From: Apibacter adventoris
GTDB lineage: Bacteria; Bacteroidota; Bacteroidia; Flavobacteriales; Weeksellaceae
Reading direction: 5' to 3'
DNA: 64,000 bases
Assembly: GCF_002964975.1 (NCBI RefSeq)
Contig: NZ_PSZM01000045.1
Coordinates: 1-64,000, forward strand
Numbering within the stretch: the first letter of the stretch is position 1; each line of letters opens with the position of its first letter. This document shows positions 29,026 through 37,943 of the stretch, piece after piece. The notes below the pieces were generated by a model. The model saw nothing but the letters and a program-made list of their open reading frames with translations, was not told the DNA's origin and ran no database searches. The position numbers and the translations under genes are program-made.

Positions 29026-30078
29026 TTACTCTATCGACTTTACTACAGCTTTTTTTGCTTCTTTAACAGTACCATCAAATCCTTGTACTCCTCCAACGGT
29101 AGTATATTTTAAAACGTATTTTTTATCAGGGTTTATTCTATTATATATACTTTGGCACATTAAAGTAGCCTCATGAAATCCACATAATATTAATTTTAAT
29201 TTTCCAGGATAAATATTAATATCGCCAATAGCATAAATACCTTCAATATTAGTTTGATAATCTAAAGCATTATTAACTTTAATGGCATTTTTTTCAATTT
29301 CTAATCCCCAATTAGCTATAGGACCTAGTTTAGGGGTTAAACCAAATAAAGGGATAAAATAATCTACTTCTTTTTCAAGTTTGCTCCCTTCTTTTTCTAT
29401 TATTAATTTTTCTAATTTATCTTTTCCTTCCAAGCCAATAACTTCTGCAGGTGTAATTAATTTAATTTTCCCCTGATTTTTGAGTTCTTGTACTTTTTCA
29501 ACAGAATCTAACGCTCCTCTAAATTCATTTCTTCTATGTACTAAAGTTACTTCAGCTGCTACATCTGCTAAAAATATACTCCAATCCAAAGCTGAATCTC
29601 CACCTCCGGCAATTAATACTTTTTTTCCTTTAAATTTCTCCGGTTCTCTGATAAAATATTCAACTCCTTTTTCTTCATATTTCGAAAGAGTATCAATAGG
29701 GGGTTTTCTAGGTTCAAAGCTTCCTAATCCTGCAGCAATAGCCACAGCATTGGCATGATGCTTTGTTCCATTATCGGTAGTGACGATAAAAGTACCATCT
29801 TCTTGTTTATCTATAGTTTGCGCAATTTCATTTAAAGTAAAGCCTGGTTCAAACTGCTTTATTTGTTCATATAAATTATTTACTAATTCCTCTGCCTGAA
29901 CAGTAGGATACCCTGGAATGTCAAAAATAGGTTTTTTAGGGTATAATTGAGTCAACTGACCTCCTATATTAGGAAGCGCATCTATAATATGACATCTTAA
30001 TTTTAACAGTCCTGCTTCAAATACTGCAAATAAACCTGTAGGACCGGCTCCTATGATTAAAATATCTGTTTCTATCAT
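29026..30078 (-). CDS. Ferredoxin-NADP reductase, thioredoxin-reductase-like type
   Basis: Flavoprotein of 350 residues. Seen: FAD-binding GAGPTG at 10-15, NADP-binding AGGGDSALDW in the middle and the C-terminal GDINIYPGK. The CxxC pair of true thioredoxin reductases is absent, which places it with the type 2 ferredoxin-NADP reductases. With the neighbouring ferredoxin it forms a small electron-transfer unit next to oxyR. Confidence 0.92.
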   Translation of the reverse strand: MIETDILIIGAGPTGLFAVFEAGLLKLRCHIIDALPNIGGQLTQLYPKKPIFDIPGYPTVQAEELVNNLYEQIKQFEPGFTLNEIAQTIDKQEDGTFIVTTDNGTKHHANAVAIAAGLGSFEPRKPPIDTLSKYEEKGVEYFIREPEKFKGKKVLIAGGGDSALDWSIFLADVAAEVTLVHRRNEFRGALDSVEKVQELKNQGKIKLITPAEVIGLEGKDKLEKLIIEKEGSKLEKEVDYFIPLFGLTPKLGPIANWGLEIEKNAIKVNNALDYQTNIEGIYAIGDINIYPGKLKLILCGFHEATLMCQSIYNRINPDKKYVLKYTTVGGVQGFDGTVKEAKKAVVKSIE

Positions 30079-30101
30079 AATTTAAAATGAAAACTTTAAT
30101 T

Positions 30102-31043
30102 TTATAAAACTTTAATTTGAGGTTTGTTTTCTGTTTTTTCTTCCAAAAATAATTGCCCTCGTAAAATACTTTTAATTAATTCGGTTAATTTTTCAGCAAA
30201 AGTCGTTCTTATCTGATTTGTAGAATAAATTAAAGAAACCTCTCGTGTAGGGGAAGTTGTAAAATATCTAATATTTTTTTTATCCGCTTCTAAAAGCTTT
30301 TCTGTTTCTAAAAGCGGTAATATGGTAAAACCGAAACCTTCATTAACTAAACTTACTAAAGTTGAGAAACTTCCACTTTCTAATTTAATATTTGAATTTA
30401 TTGTATCTTTATGTTTACAAAGATCTAACACTACATCTCTAAAGCAATGACCTTCTTCCAACATTAAAAGATTATTAAAATTCAGTTTGTTTATATCTAT
30501 TAATTTTTCTTTATACAAATTACCATTTTGAGGCGATACATACCCTACCAAAGGCTCTTTATAAATTGGTTTTTCAATTATTTGAGTATCTCCTAACGGT
30601 GTACTGGCAATTCCAAAATCTAAATAACCTTCTTTTAAACCTCTCAATATATCTTCTGTTTTCATTTCTTTAATAACAAGATCTGATTCCGGATATTTAT
30701 TTTTAAAGGTTTTATAAAAAAGGGGTACGAGTGTAGGAGTTATGGTAGGAATGATTCCTATAACTACAGACCCGTTCATACTTTGCTTATCTTCTTCTAC
30801 TATTTGAGAAAGTTTACTTGCTTCTAAAAGAATTACTTTTGCTTGATCAACTATTTTTTTCCCTATAGGGGTAATTTTAATGGGATTAGTAGTTCTATCA
30901 AATAATTCAACTCCTAAAGTTTTTTCTAGCTTTTGTATTTGCATACTCAATGTAGGCTGACTTACAAATGCTTTTTCGGCTGCAATAGTAAAATTTTTAT
31001 ATTCTGCAACTGTTAACACATACTGTAATTGAATTAATGTCAT
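30102..31043 (-). CDS. oxyR: Hydrogen-peroxide-inducible LysR regulator
   Basis: LysR-type regulator of 313 residues. N-terminal winged helix (1-60, SQPTLSMQIQKLEKTLGVELFDR) and an effector domain. The redox pair of OxyR is present as Cys200 and Cys209 in the sequence EEGHCFRDVVLDLC, so peroxide sensing by a reversible disulfide is likely. It lies 23 bp upstream of the reductase gene, on the same strand, and may be co-transcribed with it. Confidence 0.93.
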   Translation of the reverse strand: MTLIQLQYVLTVAEYKNFTIAAEKAFVSQPTLSMQIQKLEKTLGVELFDRTTNPIKITPIGKKIVDQAKVILLEASKLSQIVEEDKQSMNGSVVIGIIPTITPTLVPLFYKTFKNKYPESDLVIKEMKTEDILRGLKEGYLDFGIASTPLGDTQIIEKPIYKEPLVGYVSPQNGNLYKEKLIDINKLNFNNLLMLEEGHCFRDVVLDLCKHKDTINSNIKLESGSFSTLVSLVNEGFGFTILPLLETEKLLEADKKNIRYFTTSPTREVSLIYSTNQIRTTFAEKLTELIKSILRGQLFLEEKTENKPQIKVL

Positions 31044-31249
31044 AATTAGAACTAATTTTTTGTTTTTTTTATACTTTAATAGTGCTAATTTACTAAGATT
31101 ATTTGAATAAAAAAGAATAAAAATATTTGTAACCCTTTTTTACTAATTATCGTATATGTTATGTATATGATTAAATAAGGTTTTATTATTCATACACATA
31201 ACTTATATTACATTATTAAGATTTAAAATTAAAAAAGCATTAGGTTTAA

Positions 31250-32116
31250 ATGAGACAATTAAAGATTACTAAACAGGTAACTAACAGAGAGACTGCTTCA
31301 TTGGATAAGTACTTGCAGGAAATTGGCAAAGTAGATTTGATTACGGCTGATGAGGAAGTTGATTTAGCCCAACGTATTAAAGCCGGTGATAGAGTTGCTT
31401 TAGAAAAATTAACAAAAGCAAATTTAAGGTTTGTTGTTTCAGTTGCAAAACAGTATCAAAATCAAGGACTTAGTTTACCGGATTTGATAAATGAGGGAAA
31501 TTTAGGATTGATTAAAGCTGCAAAACGTTTTGATGAAACACGAGGTTTCAAATTTATTTCTTATGCTGTATGGTGGATTAGACAATCTATTTTACAAGCT
31601 TTAGCCGAACAATCCAGAATTGTACGTTTGCCTTTAAATAAAATTGGCTCTATTAATAAAATTAATAAAGCTTATGCTCATTTGGAACAAGAACATGAAA
31701 GGGCTCCTTCTGCTGCTGAGTTAAGTGAAGTATTGGATATGAGTGAAGATGATATTAAAGAATCTATGAAAAACTCAGGTCGACACTTATCTATGGATGC
31801 TCCACTAGTTGAAGGTGAAGACTCTAATCTTTATGATGTATTACGCTCAGGAGAATCTCCTAGCCCTGATAAAGATTTAATGTTAGAATCACTTCAAATC
31901 GAAATAGAAAGGTCTCTTTCTACTTTAACGCCCCGAGAAGCTGATTTAATTCGTTTATATTTCGGTTTAAGTGGCCAGCACCCTATGACCTTAGAGGAAA
32001 TAGGAGAAACTTTTGATCTTACTCGTGAAAGGGTCAGACAAATTAAAGAAAAAGCCATTCGAAGATTAAAACATACAAGTAGAAGTAAAATTTTAAAATC
32101 TTATTTAGGAAAATAA
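31250..32116 (+). CDS. rpoD: Primary sigma factor, Bacteroidota type
   Basis: Sigma-70-family factor of 288 residues. It begins directly with region 1.2 ([19 protein letters not shown]), without region 1.1 or the non-conserved region, as is normal for Bacteroidota. Region 2 contains [15 protein letters not shown] and the -10-recognising [10 protein letters not shown]; region 4 ends in [17 protein letters not shown]. It recognises the TTTG/TAnnTTTG promoters pointed out elsewhere in this window. Confidence 0.96.
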   Translation: MRQLKITKQVTNRETASLDKYLQEIGKVDLITADEEVDLAQRIKAGDRVALEKLTKANLRFVVSVAKQYQNQGLSLPDLINEGNLGLIKAAKRFDETRGFKFISYAVWWIRQSILQALAEQSRIVRLPLNKIGSINKINKAYAHLEQEHERAPSAAELSEVLDMSEDDIKESMKNSGRHLSMDAPLVEGEDSNLYDVLRSGESPSPDKDLMLESLQIEIERSLSTLTPREADLIRLYFGLSGQHPMTLEEIGETFDLTRERVRQIKEKAIRRLKHTSRSKILKSYLGK

Positions 32117-32144
32117 AAAATTTATTTTCCTGATTATAAAGTAG

Positions 32145-32180
32145 AAAAGCCATTAGTTAATTCAATGGCTTTTATTTTTT
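32145..32180 (+). terminator. rpoD terminator
   Basis: Hairpin AAAAGCCATT / AATGGCTTTT followed by ATTTTTT, 29 bp after the rpoD stop codon. Confidence 0.85.
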
Positions 32181-32190
32181 AGATTTATAA

Positions 32191-32221
32191 TTTGGAGATT
32201 TAAATAAAAACCGTATATTTG
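32191..32221 (+). promoter_or_regulatory. tRNA gene promoter
   Basis: TTTG at 32191-32194, exactly 19 bp, then TATATTTG at 32214-32221. This is a textbook Bacteroidota promoter, 18 bp ahead of the tRNA. Confidence 0.8.
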
Positions 32222-32239
32222 CAATCGCTAATCAGAACT

Positions 32240-32313
32240 GGTCCTATAGCTCAGCTGGTTAGAGCACCTGACTCATAATCAGGGGGTCCCTGGTTCGAGC
32301 CCAGGTGGGACCA
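32240..32313 (+). tRNA. tRNA with anticodon CAT (elongator Met or Ile2)
   Basis: Complete 74-nt cloverleaf: acceptor GGTCCTA pairs with TGGGACC, D arm GCTC/GAGC, anticodon stem CCTGA/TCAGG with loop CTCATAA, T stem CCTGG/CCAGG with TTCGAGC. The CCA tail is not encoded. The anticodon CAT outside an initiator context leaves elongator Met or lysidine-modified Ile2 as options. It is the integration site of the downstream element; its 3' part is repeated at 46053-46095. Confidence 0.95.
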
Positions 32314-32314
32314 C
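32272..32314 (+). repeat. attL: 43-bp direct repeat in the tRNA 3' half
   Basis: Runs from the anticodon loop (CTCATAATC...) to one base past the tRNA end. Identical over all 43 bp to 46053-46095; the flanking bases differ on both sides. A tRNA 3'-end duplication with a tyrosine integrase in between is the classic signature of site-specific integration. Confidence 0.93.
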
Positions 32315-32326
32315 ATTAAAAATCAG

Positions 32327-32357
32327 AGAGTTACATTTTCAATGTAGCTCTTTTTTA
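32327..32357 (+). terminator. Element-borne terminator after the tRNA
   Basis: Hairpin AGAGTTACATT / AATGTAGCTCT (one G-U pair) followed by TTTTT, just inside the left end of the element. The host's original terminator now lies at 46120-46147 beyond attR. Confidence 0.8.
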
Positions 32358-32362
32358 TTTTC

Positions 32363-32385
32363 AGGTGAAATATAGGTGAAACATT
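32363..32385 (+). repeat. Left pair of 11-bp-phased GTGAAA repeats (possible integrase arm sites)
   Basis: Two GTGAAA motifs at 32365 and 32376, exactly 11 bp apart, followed by CATT. A near copy with the same spacing and orientation lies at the other end (45918-45939). The position close to both att sites suggests arm-type integrase or excisionase binding sites. Confidence 0.5.
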
Positions 32386-32403
32386 TTGTATTTTTACTTT
32401 GTT

Positions 32404-33288
32404 ATGAGTGAAAAGATACTACCTTTTAAAAATTTAGACATATTTCTGAAAGTTGATATTTATAAAAAACTTAAATCATTTTATAAATCTTTTGAAAATG
32501 AGTATGATGGGTGCAGAATTAAAAATATAAATAAAAAGACTCATCAAATTGTATTTTACAGAGATTGTTATAAAGAAGGAGAATCTGAATTTGATATTTT
32601 AACCTTTGAAAATCACATCAAATATATATTACTAGAATATATACAAACTTCTATTGATAACCTTGAAATATTATTTCGGAACAATTTTGATAATAAAGAT
32701 AAAATACAGCAACTAGTAGATTTTTACTATATCCAGATTAATAAAATTTTTAATGAAAATCTTATTAATAAACTTACTTTTTTAAATAAATATAAAAATA
32801 TACTACAGGAAGAATTAGCACAATATGCTACATCAAAATACTCCGTTCCTTCACCAACAACATACTTATCTTATGTATTACTTGCTGAAACCCCAGAAAA
32901 ACAAATTAAAATAATAAAAAAACTCTACAATTTACTGATAAAGGAACCTGCTTTAATTGAAGCCACAGAAGAAGAATTTATCAATTCTTTTACAGGTAGA
33001 GAAGTAACAATTGGAATTAAATGGCTGGTTTTAGCTCCAAAAAATAAAATGGTAACTACTAATAAACCCTCTTTAATATACTTTATCAGAGCTCTTATTG
33101 ATAATAAATTTTTAAGCCCTAGTTATTACTCTAATGAAAATAAATTATTAATATATGTGTTTAGAGATAATAATGGAAAATCATTTACTTCACAACGAAT
33201 ATCTTCTTCTAAAACTGACATGTCTAAAAATCCTGCTGAAAGCAATAGAATAGACAATATAATTTATTCACTTGAAGAAATAGATTAA
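32404..33288 (+). CDS. Element-encoded hypothetical protein
   Basis: Protein of 294 residues, family not recognised with certainty. Largely helical and Lys/Asn-rich, with a middle helical segment (TYLSYVLLAETPEKQIKII) and a C-terminal part (IKWLVLAPKNKM..SLIYFIRALIDNKFLS) that faintly recalls the layout of RteC-like proteins found near integrases of Bacteroidota elements. The ATG at 32404 is preferred over the TTG at 32386, which would fall next to the GTGAAA repeats. First gene of the element. Confidence 0.65.
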   Translation: MSEKILPFKNLDIFLKVDIYKKLKSFYKSFENEYDGCRIKNINKKTHQIVFYRDCYKEGESEFDILTFENHIKYILLEYIQTSIDNLEILFRNNFDNKDKIQQLVDFYYIQINKIFNENLINKLTFLNKYKNILQEELAQYATSKYSVPSPTTYLSYVLLAETPEKQIKIIKKLYNLLIKEPALIEATEEEFINSFTGREVTIGIKWLVLAPKNKMVTTNKPSLIYFIRALIDNKFLSPSYYSNENKLLIYVFRDNNGKSFTSQRISSSKTDMSKNPAESNRIDNIIYSLEEID

Positions 33289-33455
33289 TCTATCTTATAA
33301 CTCCCCTTAGTAACTTTTTAGTCTAATTATATACCCTTATACCCTCATATAAGGGTATGGGTATTTACTCTAAACGTATTCCTGTATTTACTTTGACGCA
33401 GAATTGAAATCCGAAATTTTAAGAGCGCTCAGGATTTCACAATAGAAAACGTAAT

Positions 33456-33743
33456 ATGATAAAAGATTTTAATAAAAGTAAAAATTCCCAAAAGTTACAA
33501 ATGGTAACTCAAAAGGAAATTCTGAGTTTTAAAGAAGCGGTTCTTTATTTAGATGTTTCAGAAAGTTTTCTGTATAAACTAACTTCAAAAAAAGCTATTT
33601 GCTTTAGTAAACCCAATAATGGAAAAATCTATTTCAAAAAATCGGATTTAGATCGTTGGATGCTTCAAAACCAATCAAAAAGCATCGAAATTTTAGAAGA
33701 AGAATTAAATCAAAAAATTAAACAAAATGGGAAGAGTAAGTAA
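33456..33743 (+). CDS. Helix-turn-helix excisionase-like protein
   Basis: DNA-binding protein of 95 residues with a MerR-like helix_turn_helix_17 domain (about 25-70: LSFKEAVLYLDVSESFLYKL, then GKIYFKKSDLDRWM). Proteins of this type often act as excisionases or as AlpA-like regulators of integrases. The stop codon overlaps the start of the DUF5131 gene by 17 bp, so the two are translated together; the integrase follows. Confidence 0.8.
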   Translation: MIKDFNKSKNSQKLQMVTQKEILSFKEAVLYLDVSESFLYKLTSKKAICFSKPNNGKIYFKKSDLDRWMLQNQSKSIEILEEELNQKIKQNGKSK

Positions 33744-34503
33744 AATATCATGGACTAACTCTACATGGAGTCCCCATGAAGGATGTCAAAAAGTTTCTGC
33801 TGGTTGTAAATATTGTTATATGCACAGAATAATAGATAGTAAAGGTGATCCTAATTGTGATTCGAGTAAAGTACGAAAAAAAGAAGAAAATTTTAATGCA
33901 CCTTTAAATTGGATGGTTGGTAAAAAAATATTTACCTGCTCTATGTCAGATTTCTTTATTGAAGAAGCTGATGAATGGAGAGATGAATTGTGGAAAATTA
34001 TTAGAAAAACACCACGTCATACCTACCTGATTTTAACTAAAAGACCAGAAAGAATAAAAGATTGTCTTCCTAAAGATTGGGCTCCAGAATTTTATTCTCA
34101 TGTGTGGTTAGGTGTTACGGTAGAAAACCAGAATGAAGTACACCGAATCCATACTTTAGGAGAAATTCCTTGTAAATTAAGATGGGTATCATTTGAACCC
34201 TTATTAAGTGAAATATATTTAACAGATAAAGAAATAGATATTATTGACTGGGCTGTTATCGGAGGAGAATCTGGTCATGAAACAGGTAAATATCAATATA
34301 GAAAATCAGAATTATCCTGGTTTCTTAGTTTAATGTACCAATTAAGAAGTTCAAAAACTCCTATTTTTTTTAAACAATTTGGTACCTGGTATCATAAGAA
34401 TAAACTTTTCTTAAAAGATACCAAGGGAGAGGATTATTGCGATAACTTTCCTGATGGGTTTAAAATAAGAGAATATCCAGAAACAATTAAAAAAGAAGGA
34501 TAG
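33727..34503 (+). CDS. DUF5131 (phage Gp37/Gp68 family) protein
   Basis: Protein of 258 residues of the phage-associated DUF5131 family. Seen: ISWTNSTWSPHEGC near the start, a cysteine cluster with Cys20, Cys27 and Cys30 (C-x6-C-x2-C, CKYC), FTCSMSDFF, LTKRPERI, GVTVENQNE and IGGESG. The cysteine arrangement recalls an iron-sulfur or radical-SAM-like fold, but the activity is not established. It overlaps the upstream HTH gene and is followed by a hairpin terminator. Confidence 0.85.
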   Translation: MGRVSKISWTNSTWSPHEGCQKVSAGCKYCYMHRIIDSKGDPNCDSSKVRKKEENFNAPLNWMVGKKIFTCSMSDFFIEEADEWRDELWKIIRKTPRHTYLILTKRPERIKDCLPKDWAPEFYSHVWLGVTVENQNEVHRIHTLGEIPCKLRWVSFEPLLSEIYLTDKEIDIIDWAVIGGESGHETGKYQYRKSELSWFLSLMYQLRSSKTPIFFKQFGTWYHKNKLFLKDTKGEDYCDNFPDGFKIREYPETIKKEG

Positions 34504-34513
34504 AACTTTAACT

Positions 34514-34544
34514 AACTGCCTCATAACAAGAGGCAGTTTATTTT
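34514..34544 (+). terminator. Terminator after the DUF5131 gene
   Basis: Perfect 9-bp hairpin AACTGCCTC / GAGGCAGTT, followed by TATTTT. The integrase gene starts just downstream and so needs its own promoter or readthrough. Confidence 0.8.
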
Positions 34545-34562
34545 AATTATAATTAATTGAAT

Positions 34563-35771
34563 ATGAATGTAGCGAATGTGAAAATTGTATTAGGAAATCA
34601 ACCTTTATCAGATGATAAATTTGGTATTTATTTACGAATAACGAAAAATAGAAAAAAGAAAGAAATCGGAATAGGTTTACGATGTGAAAAAGAACATTTT
34701 ATTAATGAACAATTAACCAAAAATCATCCTAATTACCGAATTGAAAATGAATTAATCCTTAATTTAAAGTCAAAGGCATTAAAAATTATTCGGGAATTTC
34801 AACTACAAGAACAAGATTTTTCATTACAAGACTTTGAAGCCATATTTAGAGGTAATAATAACCAGGAGCTAAATATAATTCAATTTTTTGATGAGATAAT
34901 TAATGAAATGGAGAGGGCTGGAAGAATGGGAAACGCAAGGGCTTATAAAGAAACCAGAGATGCATTGGTCAAATTTTCAGGAAACAAAATAATATTTAAC
35001 GAAATAACTCCTGTATTTCTTGAAAAATTTGAAGTTGAAATGCGGGAAAGAGGAAATAAAGATGGTGGTATTGCTTTTAAAATGAGAGAGCTGAGAGCTA
35101 TTTTCAATAAGGCTATTAATCGGAAAATTATCACTCAGGATATATATCCCTTTAAAGATTATAAAATATCAAAACTTAAAACCAAGAAGAATAAAAAAGC
35201 GTTAAGTATTGAAGATTTCAAAAAAATAAGGGATGTTGATTTATCTGAATATCCTTACCTAATTGAAGCTCATAATTATTTCCTGTTCTCATTTTATACC
35301 AGAGGAATGAATTTCGTAGATATGATGAAATTAAAATGGTCTGATATACAAGATGGAAGAATTTATTATACAAGGTCTAAAACTAAAGGACAATTCAGTA
35401 TAGAAATAACTGAAAAAGTTGAAAAAATTCTAAATTATTATAAAGTTAATAATACAGAAAATTTGTATGTTTTTCCAATACTTCTAAAAGATAATTTAAC
35501 TCCTAAACAGATTGCGAATAGAAAACATAAGGTATTGGCTCGTTATAATTCCAAACTTAAACAAATTGCAAAAATTGCAGGAATTGAAAAACATTTAACC
35601 ACTTATGTAGCCAGGCATAGCTTTGCCACAATTTTAAAACAAATAGGAACAAGCACAGATGTTATATCTGAATTAATGGGACATTCTGATGTCCAAATTA
35701 CTATGACCTATTTAAAAGAATTTGATAATGATGTATTGGATAAGGAAAACAGGAAACTTTTAGAACTGTAA
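34563..35771 (+). CDS. Tyrosine-family site-specific integrase
   Basis: Integrase of 402 residues with an N-terminal arm-binding domain, a SAM-like core-binding domain (about 100-200), and a catalytic domain. Catalytic residues as I read them: Arg247 (FYTRGMNFVD), Arg351 (TYVARHSFAT), His374 (MGHSDVQIT) and the nucleophile Tyr383 (MTYLKEF). It is the Bacteroidota type in which the HxxR box reads YVAR. It probably recombines the 43-bp tRNA repeat at both ends. The ATG at 34563 is preferred to a TTG two codons earlier. Confidence 0.95.
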   Translation: MNVANVKIVLGNQPLSDDKFGIYLRITKNRKKKEIGIGLRCEKEHFINEQLTKNHPNYRIENELILNLKSKALKIIREFQLQEQDFSLQDFEAIFRGNNNQELNIIQFFDEIINEMERAGRMGNARAYKETRDALVKFSGNKIIFNEITPVFLEKFEVEMRERGNKDGGIAFKMRELRAIFNKAINRKIITQDIYPFKDYKISKLKTKKNKKALSIEDFKKIRDVDLSEYPYLIEAHNYFLFSFYTRGMNFVDMMKLKWSDIQDGRIYYTRSKTKGQFSIEITEKVEKILNYYKVNNTENLYVFPILLKDNLTPKQIANRKHKVLARYNSKLKQIAKIAGIEKHLTTYVARHSFATILKQIGTSTDVISELMGHSDVQITMTYLKEFDNDVLDKENRKLLEL

Positions 35772-35838
35772 ACTTATACATCGAGTTTTTCCTAACAATT
35801 AAATAAAAATTGTTAACCCCTTAATTTTAAAACTTAAT

Positions 35839-36582
35839 ATGTACATGACAAATTTTGAATTTAGTCTGATTGATGAATTAGACTGTATTGAAAAACAAGA
35901 AGATAAATTAAAAAGAAGCTCTTGGGATGATGAAAAAGATAACATTCCTGATTATCACAAAATAGAATTATACGATTATAATAAAACCCATGAAGAAAAT
36001 TTTAAATCAGGAAGTGATAAAAAATATATTTTAATAGCAGTGGAAGGAAATAAACATTTCACCGTTACTAATTCTGAATTTATTTTTCCTACTCCACAAA
36101 GTAAGTGTTTGGTAGATATTTCCAAAGTAGAAGAATTCAGCAATTTAGAATTTATTCCTATGGATTATGATACTATTTTTGGTACACGATTTACCACATT
36201 TATCAAGTATAATAGTAATTTCTTCTTATGTGATGAAAGAATCATTTTTGAAGCCTTATTAATCAAGTTAAAATCCTTTGATTATAAACCTTTCTACTGG
36301 TCAAAAGAAATGATTTTTAAAGAAGCAGGAATAAAAAAGGACAGAGCTACAAAAATCATAGAAAGATTTAAAGAATTAGGTATTTTATCAACGGAAATAA
36401 AAAAAAGTATTATTAACAGCAGACCACAACAAATCACCTACTACACACTACATCCTGAAAAAATACTGGAATTACTTCCCAAAATATTTGAAGGTAGAGA
36501 CAACCTTAAATCCATTGAAAATGAATTAAATACTTATCTAAAACCTATACTAAAAAAATCTGCTTATAATACCTTATTATAA
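35839..36582 (+). CDS. Winged-helix protein of the element, hypothetical
   Basis: Protein of 247 residues, not assigned to a known family. The first 35 residues are acidic. Residues about 130-205 look like a winged helix (IFEALLIKLKSFDYKPFYWSKEMI..AGIKKDRATKIIERFKELGIL, then a wing QQITYYTLHPEK). Its position between integrase and AAA ATPase suggests a replication-initiator or regulatory role, but that is inference. Followed by a strong terminator. Confidence 0.65.
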   Translation: MYMTNFEFSLIDELDCIEKQEDKLKRSSWDDEKDNIPDYHKIELYDYNKTHEENFKSGSDKKYILIAVEGNKHFTVTNSEFIFPTPQSKCLVDISKVEEFSNLEFIPMDYDTIFGTRFTTFIKYNSNFFLCDERIIFEALLIKLKSFDYKPFYWSKEMIFKEAGIKKDRATKIIERFKELGILSTEIKKSIINSRPQQITYYTLHPEKILELLPKIFEGRDNLKSIENELNTYLKPILKKSAYNTLL

Positions 36583-36605
36583 GTCAAACTAATTAAAAAT
36601 ATATA

Positions 36606-36643
36606 AAAAGGTTACTTTGTAAATTTCAAAAGTAACCTTTTTT
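36606..36643 (+). terminator. Terminator after the winged-helix gene
   Basis: Hairpin AAAGGTTACTTT / AAAGTAACCTTT with a run of T. Confidence 0.85.
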
Positions 36644-37004
36644 CATGGTAGGAATTCCTCTGACTATATAGTTAAACAAGTTCCCATACATTATCTTTTA
36701 TTGATGGATTTTCTCCAATGGAAAATAATTTTCTTGCATTTTCTGTTGATTCCATTTTCGGAATTCTTCCAATACTATAATAATTCTATATAATTTAATA
36801 AGTTTCAGAATTTCATAAAAACCAGGAGAAAAAAATATATAGTAAGCAAATTCCTACAATGTTTCAAAATATATTCATTCAGAGTATATAAAAATATAAT
36901 ACATTGATTATTACATATAGTTGATGAACTTATTCATTTCTAACATTTAATATTCTTCATTTTAAAACCTAATCCCTAAATAAAAAATATTAAACATTAC
37001 AATT
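36644..37004. other. Intergenic region with a small orphan reading frame
   Basis: No full gene. On the minus strand, 36672-36755 encodes a 27-residue frame (starts MESTENARKLFSIG, ends NVWELV), open for ten more codons upstream (GRIPK). Its composition looks protein-like, so it may be the tail of a lost gene. The rest is A/T-rich leader for the AAA ATPase gene; no clear promoter. Confidence 0.35.
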
Positions 37005-37943
37005 ATGCAATTAAAACAAAGAGAAAGAAAACAAGTAAGGCTCCGATTAGGATTATCTGGAGCATCTGGATTTGGAAAAACCAAATCAGCCCTATTATTA
37101 GCCTATGGAATGACACAGGACTGGAGTAAAATAGCTGTGATTGACACAGAAAATTCCTCTGCTTCTCTTTATTCAGATTTAGGAAATTATAATGTACTGG
37201 ATTTATCCATTCCCTATTCTCCTGAAAGATATATTCAGGCTATAGAACTTTGTGAAAAATCGGGTATTTCTGTTATTATTATCGATTCTATCACTCATGA
37301 GTGGTCTGGTACTGGTGGATGTTTGGAAATTCATGAGAAATTAGGTGGAAGATTTCAGGATTGGAGTTTGGTTACTCCCAGACATCAGGCATTTATCAAT
37401 AAAATTCTTCAATCTTCTTGTCATATTATTACTACAGCCAGAAGAAAGGTAGATTATTCTTTAGATGTAGGTTCTAATGGAAAAACTAAAGTAGTAAAAC
37501 ATGGAACTAAGGAAATTACCAGAGAGGGATTTGAATATGAGCTTACAGTTAATTTTGAACTTATTAATGATAAACATTTGGTCAAAGCTAGTAAGGACAG
37601 AACAGGTTTATTTATGAATCAACCTGAATTTATCATCACTCCTAAAATAGGAAAACGAATTTTAAATTGGTGTAATGAAGGGACTTCCTTACAACCAGGA
37701 GAAGAAGTAACTCATGTGCAAAAATCTGAAAAACATGAAGAAGTTACCATAAATTCAGTCAGGGAGAAAATACAACTCGTTAATTCCATTTCTGAATTAC
37801 TTGTATTGTATAAACAATACCCTGAATATCAGCAGGTATTACATAACGAATATGAAAATAGAAAACATTTCTTACTTCAATTAACTAATCCTCAAAACTT
37901 TTCAACCAATGGAAAATATACTCATACCCCAACAAATTCCTGA
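37005..37943 (+). CDS. AAA-family ATPase (AAA_24, phage recombination type)
   Basis: ATPase of 312 residues. Walker A GASGFGKT at about 19-26, Walker B IIIDS at 91-95, and TTARRK later (sensor-like). The RecA-like core matches the phage and element ATPases of the AAA_24/Sak4-like type, which help single-strand annealing or replication (family knowledge). The last 35 bp overlap the DUF3871 gene, so the two are likely a functional pair. Confidence 0.85.
   Translation: MQLKQRERKQVRLRLGLSGASGFGKTKSALLLAYGMTQDWSKIAVIDTENSSASLYSDLGNYNVLDLSIPYSPERYIQAIELCEKSGISVIIIDSITHEWSGTGGCLEIHEKLGGRFQDWSLVTPRHQAFINKILQSSCHIITTARRKVDYSLDVGSNGKTKVVKHGTKEITREGFEYELTVNFELINDKHLVKASKDRTGLFMNQPEFIITPKIGKRILNWCNEGTSLQPGEEVTHVQKSEKHEEVTINSVREKIQLVNSISELLVLYKQYPEYQQVLHNEYENRKHFLLQLTNPQNFSTNGKYTHTPTNS

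Noticed and set aside
31250-32116. Truncated sigma factor
   Set aside because: The short length without region 1.1 is normal for the primary sigma factor in Bacteroidota.
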